A DNA stretch of 64,000 nt from Kribbella sp. NBC_01245 (lineage in GTDB: Bacteria; Actinomycetota; Actinomycetes; Propionibacteriales; Kribbellaceae), in assembly GCF_036226525.1 (NCBI RefSeq), contig NZ_CP108487.1, positions 5,022,001-5,086,000 on the forward strand, in the 5' to 3' direction. This document shows positions 25,159 to 32,116 of this stretch, in pieces (position 1 is the stretch's first letter; each line of letters opens with the position of its first letter). Under the pieces are notes generated by a model. It saw only the letters and a list, made by a program, of their open reading frames with translations, did no database searches and was not told the DNA's origin. The position numbers and the translations under genes were made by a program.

Positions 25159-25245
25159 ATCGTCAAGGTAGGACGAGGAGGAACGCCCGGGGAACAGCTC
25201 ATGCCTACCGTCGGATCCATCCAGCCACTAGAGAGGAAGTGCGTG

Positions 25246-25545
25246 ATGGCCGAGCACTACGCGTCAGGAACCTGGCAGGTCAGGGCAGGACTCGAGCAGG
25301 AGTTCGTGGAACGGTGGACCGAGTTCCTCCAGTGGACTCGCAAGGATCACCCGGCGATGCTGGCCGCGACCCTGCTCCGGGATCAGAACGTGCCCGGACA
25401 TTTTGTGTCCTTCGCCGAATGGGCGGACGAGCAGTCCCGCGACATTTGGAAGCAGTCGCCCGACTTCGCGACCCGCTTCGCGGCATGCCGTGCGCTCTGT
25501 GAGCACATGACCGGCTCCGACTACGACCGCGAGACAAGCATCTGA
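25246..25545 (+). CDS. ABM-superfamily (antibiotic biosynthesis monooxygenase-like) protein
   Basis: A 99-residue protein, MAEHYASGTWQVRAGLEQEF followed by VERWTEFLQWTRKDHPAM and HFVSFAEWADEQSRDIWKQS. The pattern of two beta-alpha-beta halves with xGTWxV...F...W is typical of the dimeric alpha-beta barrel ABM domain used in cofactor-free oxygenases and heme-degrading proteins. No specific catalytic residue can be assigned. GAGAGGAAG precedes the ATG at 25246. The gene is divergent from the BTAD regulator at 23470-25158, with an 87-bp shared promoter region, and is probably under its control. Confidence 0.82.
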   Translation: MAEHYASGTWQVRAGLEQEFVERWTEFLQWTRKDHPAMLAATLLRDQNVPGHFVSFAEWADEQSRDIWKQSPDFATRFAACRALCEHMTGSDYDRETSI

Positions 25546-25560
25546 CCGGAGCGGAAAGAG

Positions 25561-27093
25561 CTACCTGCTGTTGTTCGTGGCGGAGTTGAGGACCTTGCCG
25601 GCGTCGTCGATGTTGGAACTCTGGACCTGGATCCGCAGGCTGTGACCCTCGTCAAGGCCGATATGGCGGTCGTAGATGAATCGCCCGTCCCGGCACTGGT
25701 AGAGCCAGGTGCGAGCCGAGTGACCGTTGATCTCCTCCAGCTCGGGCACGTCCGAGGACTCACAGCCGGCCGGCGGAACACTCGGCAGAGTGAGGGTGGG
25801 GATGGGGATCCGTCCGATGAAGACACCGGGCGGGGTCGCACCGGTCTTGCCCCAGTTGGCGAGGTCCTCGCCCACCAGCAGCGCGGGCTGGTCGGGCTTG
25901 CCCTTGAGGGGCGACCACGTCGTCTTGGACATCTGGGACCACGACCGTGGCACCTCGACGGTCAGCCCCTCATGCTCGACCGTGAACGGCCGCTTCGACA
26001 TGAAGGTGTAGCCCGCGTAGCCACCGCCACCGCCGAGTACGACGGCCAGCACGATCGCTATCACCCAAGCGAGCCGACTTGGTCCGCTGCGCTCCTCCAC
26101 AACCGGGGTGTCCGGGTCTACTTTTTCCAGTTGGGCGAGGGCGGTCGGGGCGCCGGCGGCGCTCGTCGGTAGCGCGGTATCGGCCGCGGCGGTCGGCTGG
26201 TCGATCAGGCCGGGATTCGGGCCGGGCACAACCTCCGACACACTGACCGAGTCCAGCGCGCCCACGGGGAACTTGCCCGTCTCGTGCGCTTCGGTCAGCG
26301 CCGCCCGGAACGCGGCCAGGCTCGGCCAGCGCTGATCGCGATCCGGTTGCAGCGCACGTCGTACGACGGCATCGATCGCGGCGGACACTTCCGGGCGCAG
26401 GGTCGCCATCGGGGGCGGCGGCGAGTCGATCCGCAGCACCGCGCCGAGGCTGATCGGCCCGTGTGGGGGCTGACCGGTGAGCGCGGCATACGCGACGGCG
26501 CCGAGGGAGTAGAGGTCGGCACGCTCGTCGAGGCGCTCGCCCATCACCTGTTCGGGCGCGACATACGCCGGGGTGCCGCCGGGCATGGTCAGCTGGGAGA
26601 CCGCGTCCAGGGACTTACCGAGGCCGAGATCGCCGAGCATCGCGCGCTCGCCACCATCCGGCTCGGACTGGAACAGCACGTTCGCGGGTTTCACGTCCCG
26701 ATGCAGCACACCCCGGTCGTGCAGGTGCTGCAAGCCGGTGCCGACCTGGGTCAGCACGTCCACCACGGTCGCGATCTCCATCGGCCCGGCCTTGATCCGC
26801 TCCGCGAGCGAACCGCCGTCCGCATACGTCAGGACGAGATAGGGCCGGCCGTCCTCGGTCTCACCGATGTCGTGCACGCCGACCACGTGCCGGGACTGGA
26901 CCCGCCGGAGGAACCGGCCCTCGGCGATGAACCGGCGACGCACGTCGTCCTCGTCGATCCAGTTCTCCGAGAGAACCTTGATCGCGACCTCGGCATCGAG
27001 TTGCTCGTCACGGGCCAGCCAGACGGTCGCGAAACCCCCTGCACCCACCCGGCGGACCAGGGAGTACCGGCCGAGATGGTCTCGCTGGTCCAT
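25561..27093 (-). CDS. Transmembrane Ser/Thr protein kinase
   Basis: A PknB-type receptor kinase of about 510 residues. The kinase domain (about 8-265) has the glycine loop VGAGGFATV, VAIKVL with the ATP-binding Lys, catalytic HRDVKPANV, DLGLGKS (a DLG instead of DFG), and APEQ. A juxtamembrane linker leads to one membrane helix (WVIAIVLAVVLGGGGGYAG, about 345-365). The extracellular part of about 140 residues has two cysteines (AGCESS, YQCRDG) and no PASTA repeats. ATG at 27093 is chosen because homology starts there; CATAAT lies 7-12 bases upstream, so the transcript may be leaderless. The extracellular ligand is unknown. Confidence 0.92.
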   Translation of the reverse strand: MDQRDHLGRYSLVRRVGAGGFATVWLARDEQLDAEVAIKVLSENWIDEDDVRRRFIAEGRFLRRVQSRHVVGVHDIGETEDGRPYLVLTYADGGSLAERIKAGPMEIATVVDVLTQVGTGLQHLHDRGVLHRDVKPANVLFQSEPDGGERAMLGDLGLGKSLDAVSQLTMPGGTPAYVAPEQVMGERLDERADLYSLGAVAYAALTGQPPHGPISLGAVLRIDSPPPPMATLRPEVSAAIDAVVRRALQPDRDQRWPSLAAFRAALTEAHETGKFPVGALDSVSVSEVVPGPNPGLIDQPTAAADTALPTSAAGAPTALAQLEKVDPDTPVVEERSGPSRLAWVIAIVLAVVLGGGGGYAGYTFMSKRPFTVEHEGLTVEVPRSWSQMSKTTWSPLKGKPDQPALLVGEDLANWGKTGATPPGVFIGRIPIPTLTLPSVPPAGCESSDVPELEEINGHSARTWLYQCRDGRFIYDRHIGLDEGHSLRIQVQSSNIDDAGKVLNSATNNSR

Positions 27094-27199
27094 ACCCGCA
27101 TTATGCTCGATCAGACCAGTCAACCCGCCGCCGGAGCGGTAGGCAATCGCTTTCCGAATAGATCGGACCAGCCGCTCGCGAGCCAGCAGGACGCCTCGG

Positions 27200-27703
27200 T
27201 CAGCTCGGTTGGGAGTTGAGCTTCACGCGCCCCAGAACGTGCCGGACCGAGACGTAGCCGTAGTGGCGCGAGTCGTTGCTCTGATCGGGATTGTCGCCCG
27301 CCACCGCGAGCCGCCCGTCCGGTACGACCGAGCCCTCGGGGTGGCCGGGAACGGCGAAGGGCAGGCGCTCACCGGGCATGGCCGCGACTCGCTTGATCAC
27401 CTTCTGGGTCGTCCCGCCCTCGCTGGGCAGTACGACGGAACCACGTTCGACGACCTCGTAGTAGCGCGACCGGTTGAGCATCGCGGCCGCGAGTTCCGTC
27501 GCGGCAGCGGGTCCTTCGATCACCACCACGTCGCCGGTTCTGAGCCGACCGGGATCGACGCGTCTCGCCAGTACGCGATCGCCCGATTCGAATGTCGGGC
27601 TCATACTCGGGCCCACGATCTCCACGCGCAGCCAGGTTCGCCGTACCAACAGCAGAGCAGTAAGGGACACCACGACGAGCCCGGCGAGAAGCCACGCGAT
27701 CAT
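27200..27703 (-). CDS. S26 family signal peptidase, likely dedicated to the Cys-rich peptide
   Basis: A 167-residue type I signal peptidase-like protein. One N-terminal membrane anchor (IAWLLAGLVVVSLTALLLV) is followed by the serine box GPSMSPT with catalytic Ser33, the lysine box KVIKRVAAMPGE with Lys104, and the GDNPDQSNDSRHYGYV box. The active site faces outside the membrane. The ATG overlaps the ABC exporter stop by four bases, so the protease is made with the exporter. It is the last gene of the peptide operon. The precursor at 30724-30930 contains an AQASA segment that fits the A-x-A rule for S26 enzymes. Assignment of this protease to that peptide is inference from operon structure. 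Confidence 0.92.
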   Translation of the reverse strand: MIAWLLAGLVVVSLTALLLVRRTWLRVEIVGPSMSPTFESGDRVLARRVDPGRLRTGDVVVIEGPAAATELAAAMLNRSRYYEVVERGSVVLPSEGGTTQKVIKRVAAMPGERLPFAVPGHPEGSVVPDGRLAVAGDNPDQSNDSRHYGYVSVRHVLGRVKLNSQPS

Positions 27704-29508
27704 GACGCCTCCGGCAAGGCCGCCTGGTAACCCTCGGCCTGCAGCTCGAACAAATGGGCGTAGATGCCCTGCCGGCGCAGCAGTTGATCGTGATCGCCCT
27801 GCTCGACGATCCGGCCGTCATCCAGTACGACGAGCTGGTCGGCCGCGCGCAACGAGCCGAGCCGATGCGAGATCAGCAGGCTGGTCCGGCCGGTCCGGTG
27901 TTCGGTCAGACCGCGATGGACCTCGCTCTCGGCCTCCGCGTCGAGGCCGGAACTGGGTTCGTCCAGGATGACCAGGTCGCGGTCACCGCGGGCATAGGCC
28001 CGGGCGATCGCCAGCCGCTGCCACTGGCCGCCCGACAACGTCACGCCGATCGTCATGTCGCCCGTCTGCCCCTGGAAGAAGATCCGGGACAGCAGGGTGT
28101 CGTAGCGGCTCGGTAGTGCGGAGATGAACTCGTGCGAGCCGGCCCGGCGTGCCGCGGCCTCGATCGCCGCTTGGTCGAACGAACGGCCCACGTCGCCGAG
28201 TCCGATGTTCTCCGCCGCCGTCAGGTCGTACTTCATGTAGTCCTGGAACACCGCGCCGATCCGGTCCCGCAACTCCGCCGGGTCGAACTCGCGGATGTCG
28301 ATGCCGTTCCACCGGATCGAGCCGCGGACCGGGTCGTACATCCGGCACAACAGCTTGATCAGCGTGCTCTTACCGGCGCCGTTGCGGCCGATCAGCCCGA
28401 CCGTCCGGCCGGCCTCGATGGTGAGATCGACCCCGCACAGCACCCAAGGCTGGTCCGGCCCATAGCGGAACCAGACGTCGCGAAACTCGATGCCCTCGGC
28501 AAGCGTCGGCACCGGGCGAGGTGTCGCCGGGATCGGTAGATCCGGCCCGCTCTCCACCACGAAGAGGTAGCTGCGGAACATCAGCAATTGCTGGTGGGCG
28601 TTGCCGATATCGCGCAGCAGACCGGCGACCGCGCTCTGCACTCCGGCGATCGCCGCCACCAGCAAGGAGATGTCGCCGATGCTGATCCGGCCGTTCCGCG
28701 CTGCCATCACGGCCCAGAGCAGGGCGGAGCCGGCCAGGACCGAGGTCAGCAGACCGGTGCCGCTCTGAATCGCCAGATCGCGCAGATCCACCCGAGTCTG
28801 GCGGCCGTTCGCATCTCGCCGTTCCGACGACATCCGGTCGCGCAGGAATCCCCCGATCCCGAAAAGCCGGATCTCCTTGACCGCCTGCTGGTTGGTGAGC
28901 AACTCGCGGTAGAAGAACTCGCGGCGCTCGATCGGCCCGAGCTCGTACTGCATGGTCGCCCGCCGGCGGGCGACGGCCAGCTCGGCGAACAGCACCGGGA
29001 CGGCCGACGCGAGCACTAGCAGCGGTAGCCACGGAGAGAGAATTACCAATGAGCCAAGGAATCCCAAGGTCATCAGGGCGGTCCTAGTAGTCGACAACGC
29101 GGTGCCGACCAGTACGCCGGGTGTCGCGCCGCCGTACTGCTGTGCGAGCCGTAGCTTGTCGAGGAACTCAGGGTCCTCGAACCGGCCCATGCCGGTGAAA
29201 CGCTCGGTTGCCGCGAACAGACGATCCTGAGCGACCAGGGCGATCCTGCGCTCAGTCTCCTTCTGAGCAAACTGTGTCGAGTACGGCGTCAGCGCGGTGA
29301 CCAGACCGGCCGCGGCCAGTGCCACGCCGATCCAGAGCACCTGGCCCGACTCGGCCGTACCACTTGTCAGTTCATCGAGTAGTTCCTTGGTCAGCCAGGC
29401 TGTCGCAAGAGTCGGTACGGCTCCGACCAGGGTCAGGAACACGTACAGGCAGGTCAGCGGCTTGCTGGTCTCCCAAGTGAGCCTGAGTGCCTGAGCGATG
29501 CCGCGCAC
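27700..29508 (-). CDS. ABC exporter, fused membrane and ATPase domains
   Basis: A 602-residue half-transporter. The N-terminal membrane domain has about five or six helices (to about 310; for example LTCLYVFLTLVGAVPTLATA, WLPLLVLASAVPVLFAELAV). The ATPase domain has Walker A GRNGAGKST (about residue 376), Q-loop AVFQDYMKYDL, signature LSGGQWQRLAIA, Walker B LVILDEPSSGLD and switch His in LISHRLGS. There is no N-terminal C39 peptidase domain, so leader removal must be done by another enzyme, which fits the overlapping S26 peptidase gene. It starts three bases after the thioredoxin-like gene. The likely cargo is the Cys-rich peptide of the same operon; this is inference. Confidence 0.93.
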   Translation of the reverse strand: MRGIAQALRLTWETSKPLTCLYVFLTLVGAVPTLATAWLTKELLDELTSGTAESGQVLWIGVALAAAGLVTALTPYSTQFAQKETERRIALVAQDRLFAATERFTGMGRFEDPEFLDKLRLAQQYGGATPGVLVGTALSTTRTALMTLGFLGSLVILSPWLPLLVLASAVPVLFAELAVARRRATMQYELGPIERREFFYRELLTNQQAVKEIRLFGIGGFLRDRMSSERRDANGRQTRVDLRDLAIQSGTGLLTSVLAGSALLWAVMAARNGRISIGDISLLVAAIAGVQSAVAGLLRDIGNAHQQLLMFRSYLFVVESGPDLPIPATPRPVPTLAEGIEFRDVWFRYGPDQPWVLCGVDLTIEAGRTVGLIGRNGAGKSTLIKLLCRMYDPVRGSIRWNGIDIREFDPAELRDRIGAVFQDYMKYDLTAAENIGLGDVGRSFDQAAIEAAARRAGSHEFISALPSRYDTLLSRIFFQGQTGDMTIGVTLSGGQWQRLAIARAYARGDRDLVILDEPSSGLDAEAESEVHRGLTEHRTGRTSLLISHRLGSLRAADQLVVLDDGRIVEQGDHDQLLRRQGIYAHLFELQAEGYQAALPEAS

Positions 29509-29511
29509 CGG

Positions 29512-30081
29512 TCACACCCCCGCGACCGAGGGGGCCAGATCGAGGTCGAGGTCCTGGACCTTCGTACCGGACGTGAGCACGGTGCCGTCCGCGTCGAGAA
29601 TCGCGAACGCGGGGTAGCCGGAGACGTTCAGCGCCTCGGTGATGCCTTCGTGCGTGTTCTCCTGGAAGACCAGCCGCGAGACCGGCTCGAGCATCGCCCG
29701 CTCGGCGCTCAGGTCGTCCTCACCACCGACGAATACCGCCAGCACCCGATCACGACCGCCGGGGAAGCGACGAGCCATCGCGACGAAGTCCGGCCGCCGC
29801 TCCTCGCAGGACGAACATCCGTAGGCCATTGCGGCAACCAGGGTGAGACCACCGGTGAGGTCGGCCTCGGTGACCTGCACGCCGTCGGTCGTGACCGAGG
29901 TGAAGGGCTTCGATCGTTCGCCGGCCAAGGCCATCACCGGAACGACCGGCGGCTTCACGTTGCCGCGGGCCTCGAACAGCTCGGTGTGCTCACGTAACCG
30001 GCGGATGACGCCGACGGTCAGAGCCAGGTTCAGGACCGTCAGCAGACCGGCCAGGATCGCTAGTGCGAGTGCGGGTGACAT
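29512..30081 (-). CDS. TlpA/MauD-like membrane-anchored thioredoxin
   Basis: A 189-residue protein with one N-terminal membrane helix (ALALAILAGLLTVLNLALTVG) and a thioredoxin-fold domain outside the membrane. The active-site pair is in AYGCSSCEE (Cys89 and Cys92), and the cis-proline loop is SGYPAFAILD (about 156-165). AGGAGG stands eight bases before the ATG. The arrangement beside a MauE-like protein mirrors MauD/MauE, which are needed for disulfide formation in the Cys-rich small subunit of methylamine dehydrogenase. Here the neighbouring substrate is an eight-cysteine peptide, so a disulfide oxidase, isomerase or reductase role in its folding is likely. Confidence 0.88.
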   Translation of the reverse strand: MSPALALAILAGLLTVLNLALTVGVIRRLREHTELFEARGNVKPPVVPVMALAGERSKPFTSVTTDGVQVTEADLTGGLTLVAAMAYGCSSCEERRPDFVAMARRFPGGRDRVLAVFVGGEDDLSAERAMLEPVSRLVFQENTHEGITEALNVSGYPAFAILDADGTVLTSGTKVQDLDLDLAPSVAGV

Positions 30082-30093
30082 CGGGAATACCTC

Positions 30094-30621
30094 CTAGTGA
30101 TTTGGTCGGAAGAGATCGGCGATCTCGTCGGTCAGCAGCACGGCTCCGGCGGCGACGGCCCCGGTGAGAACGGCACTGACCAGTACGCCGAGGCCGGGCA
30201 TCGCCTGCCCTGGGTCGAGACCAGCCGCCAGTCCGGTCAGCGCGATCAGCAGCAGTACGGCGTTCCGGGCCACGTGGGGTGGGCCGACGGGCGACGACGA
30301 AGACCCGAAGCATTGGCAGGTGACCTTCTGACGCCGTCGTATCGCGGCCACGATGGCGACGGTGAAACTGAGCAGCAGAGCCACGGCGAGCGCGAACCCG
30401 ACCACGGCCGTCGCCGGTATCACCACCAGCACGACCACCGCGGCCTCACCGGCGATGACGGCCGGAGCGGCCAGCCGGACCGGGATTCCCGGCGCGAGAC
30501 CGGGCACCGCGGCGACAAAGGCGGCATAGGCCGCGCGGCTCCGAACCTTGCTCGCGAGGGAGACCGCGAAGACGAGCCCGAAGACGAACTGACAGCAGAT
30601 CAGGGCATAACCGGACAACAC
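30094..30621 (-). CDS. MauE/DoxX-type redox membrane protein
   Basis: A 175-residue protein with four membrane helices (for example ALICCQFVFGLVFAVSLASK, VIAGEAAVVVLVVIPATAVV and AVALLLSFTVAIVAAI). The characteristic MauE motif VTCQCFGSS (Cys102, Cys104) follows the third helix, and Cys9-Cys10 lie in the first. GTG at 30621 is chosen because GAGGTG stands just upstream and because an earlier frame would run through a 17-bp hairpin. MauE is thought to pass electrons across the membrane like DsbB or CcdA. Here it probably recycles the thioredoxin-like partner encoded 12 bases downstream. Confidence 0.87.
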   Translation of the reverse strand: MLSGYALICCQFVFGLVFAVSLASKVRSRAAYAAFVAAVPGLAPGIPVRLAAPAVIAGEAAVVVLVVIPATAVVGFALAVALLLSFTVAIVAAIRRRQKVTCQCFGSSSSPVGPPHVARNAVLLLIALTGLAAGLDPGQAMPGLGVLVSAVLTGAVAAGAVLLTDEIADLFRPNH

Positions 30622-30650
30622 GATGGCACCTCGCGGTCTACGATTTGTCA

Positions 30651-30693
30651 GACCGGGTGTCGCGCCCTGTTCCGTAGGGCGCGACACCCGGTC
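30651..30693 (-). promoter_or_regulatory. Strong intercistronic hairpin after the peptide gene
   Basis: The arms at 30651-30667 and 30677-30693 pair perfectly over 17 bp (GACCGGGTGTCGCGCCC) with a nine-base loop, 31-73 bases after the peptide stop. No T-tract follows on the minus strand. It fits a partial terminator or mRNA-stabilising stem that keeps the precursor transcript in excess over the downstream maturation and export genes. Confidence 0.75.
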
Positions 30694-30723
30694 CTCAACA
30701 GGTGGAACTCAGCAGTGGCTGGG

Positions 30724-30930
30724 TCAGCAGCCGCAACCGCAGCATTCGTACTCGGTGTGCTGGACGCCGTCGCAGCTCCACAGGTGCGCACGACGCCACC
30801 ACCAGAACGGGCACTGCCCGTTGCACCAGTTGCGCAGCTCGACGCAGCCCTGGGCCGACGCCTGGGCGGTCACCCGCGGCACGACCATTCCGACCAGCTT
30901 GTCGCTGAGTCCGGTCAATACAGAACGCAT
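30724..30930 (-). CDS. Precursor of an exported eight-cysteine peptide
   Basis: A 68-residue peptide, start set by AAGGAGG five bases before ATG 30930; an earlier in-frame start would lack a ribosome-binding site. The leader MRSVLTGLSDKLVGMVVPRV is amphipathic rather than a standard hydrophobic signal peptide and ends in TAQASA, giving A-x-A cleavage after Ala24 or Ala26. The core of about 42 residues has cysteines at 29, 36, 40, 53, 63, 64, 66 and 68, a WWWRR stretch at 43-47, Trp35 and Trp51, and the end YECCGCGC. Eight cysteines could form four disulfides. It is the first gene of an operon with MauE-like, thioredoxin-like, ABC and S26 genes. It is too short for a methylamine dehydrogenase light chain. 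Activity is unknown; bacteriocin, signal or metal-binding roles are possible. Confidence 0.85.
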   Translation of the reverse strand: MRSVLTGLSDKLVGMVVPRVTAQASAQGCVELRNWCNGQCPFWWWRRAHLWSCDGVQHTEYECCGCGC

Positions 30931-30957
30931 GTTTGCCTCCTTTTCGTTTTGCCGGGA

Positions 30958-30979
30958 ATTCGTGGCACTCGCCACGAAT
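30958..30979 (-). promoter_or_regulatory. Small palindrome before the peptide gene
   Basis: ATTCGTGGC at 30958-30966 pairs with GCCACGAAT at 30971-30979 around ACTC, 28-49 bases upstream of the peptide start codon. It may be a 5' untranslated hairpin or an operator. Confidence 0.5.
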
Positions 30980-31008
30980 CGAACGTAGGTGGGCCGGGCA
31001 TCGCATTC

Positions 31009-31056
31009 GCATGACCACCCGCATGGCTGGGCGCATGGCGACGCGCATGGTTGGTG
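31009..31056 (+). promoter_or_regulatory. Four 12-bp tandem GCATG repeats between peptide and SARP genes
   Basis: GCATG starts at 31009, 31021, 31033 and 31045, an exact 12-bp period, with GCATGG in the last three. It lies in the 267-bp divergent region between the peptide operon and the SARP gene. SARP proteins bind tandem direct repeats in promoters, so this is the best candidate binding site for the neighbouring regulator. The period is 12 rather than the usual 11 bp, and binding is inferred. Confidence 0.55.
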
Positions 31057-31197
31057 CGAGGGGCTGGCCTTGGCTGAACGGAACCCTTTTCTGCCTGATG
31101 GAATGGCTAGCCAGAATCACCGAACGACGCGCATGCTTTCCCCTCGGGCCACCGTCGTCGGGGGACGCCAAAGGCCGTCTGGGGAGGTCAATCCTGT

Positions 31198-31983
31198 ATG
31201 CAGTTCCGGGTGCTCGGAAATGTAGAAGTGGAAACTGAAAACTGTGTGATCGGAATTTCGTCAGCGCCGGTTCGGGGGCTACTCGCCACCTTGATCCTCG
31301 AGGAGGGACGAGTTGTCCTGGTGCGGCATTTGCTGGAATCGCTGTGGGACCGGCCGCCCAGGTCGGCACGGAACAATCTGCGGCTGCATGTCGCCCGGTT
31401 ACGGCGGCAACTCGGGGCGGCCTGCCCCGGGATGAAGGAACGACTCGTGACCGTCTCCGGTGCCGGCGGCGCGGGCTATGGACTGCGGGCCGATCCGGCG
31501 GAACTCGACGTCTCCGTGTTCCGCCGGCTGTCGTTACGCGGCGACATCGAACGGCAGGAACGCCGGTACGCCGATGCCGAGCGAACGCTGGCCGAGGCCC
31601 TCGCGATCTGGCGTGGCCCGGCGTTCCAGGACTGCACCGCCTCGGAGCAACTGCGGAGCCGGTTCGAGACGCTGGAGGAATTGCGGCTCACCGTGCGGGA
31701 GCGGCTCGCGGAGGTGCGGATCGCGCTGGGCCGTACGACCGACCTGGTGCCCGAGATCCACGATCTGCTCCGGATCGCGCCGTTCCGCGAGACGTCCCAC
31801 GCGAACCTCATCCGGGCCCGCTATCTCGCGGGTGACGTGGATGGCGCCTTCCGGACGTGGTCTCTGGCCGCGACCACCCTGCGGGAGGAACTCGGCGTGG
31901 AGCCGTCGGCGGAGCTCTGCGATCTCCAGCACGCGATGCTGCGGCGCGACCGGGAGGCGGTCCAGGTTCCGCGCAGAGACTGA
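31198..31983 (+). CDS. SARP-family transcriptional activator
   Basis: A 261-residue regulator with the two classical SARP parts: an OmpR-like winged helix (about 1-95: MQFRVLGNVEVETENCVIG ... VVLVRHLLESLWDRPPRSARNNLRLHVARLRRQL) and a BTAD domain (about 100-250, with ALAIWRGPAFQDC and LIRARYLAGDVDGAFRTW). The length matches small pathway-specific SARPs such as ActII-ORF4. GGGGAGGTC precedes the ATG. It is divergent from the Cys-rich peptide operon, and four 12-bp repeats lie between them, so it is the probable activator of peptide production. Confidence 0.93.
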   Translation: MQFRVLGNVEVETENCVIGISSAPVRGLLATLILEEGRVVLVRHLLESLWDRPPRSARNNLRLHVARLRRQLGAACPGMKERLVTVSGAGGAGYGLRADPAELDVSVFRRLSLRGDIERQERRYADAERTLAEALAIWRGPAFQDCTASEQLRSRFETLEELRLTVRERLAEVRIALGRTTDLVPEIHDLLRIAPFRETSHANLIRARYLAGDVDGAFRTWSLAATTLREELGVEPSAELCDLQHAMLRRDREAVQVPRRD

Positions 31984-32116
31984 CTCGGGCCTCGGGCGGG
32001 ACAACCTTTTGCCGGGTCGCGGCGTCAAACCGCCGACGTACATCTGCGGCGATGGGACAATCAAGCGTGAGATCCACCAACGGGGCGCCGGCCGCGATGC
32101 TTGAATCGGGGCAGGC

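Noticed and set aside
30724..30930. Methylamine dehydrogenase light chain
   Set aside because: Suggested by MauE and MauD-like neighbours, but the peptide is far too short, no heavy chain or MauG is present, and cysteine spacing differs.
27200..30930. Lanthipeptide, lasso or thiopeptide cluster
   Set aside because: No dehydratase/cyclase, asparagine-synthetase-like, YcaO or radical SAM gene is in the operon.
30097..31014. A 305-codon plus-strand frame across the peptide operon promoter
   Set aside because: Antisense to MauE-like and peptide genes, low-complexity Gly/Arg/Asp composition and no ribosome-binding site.
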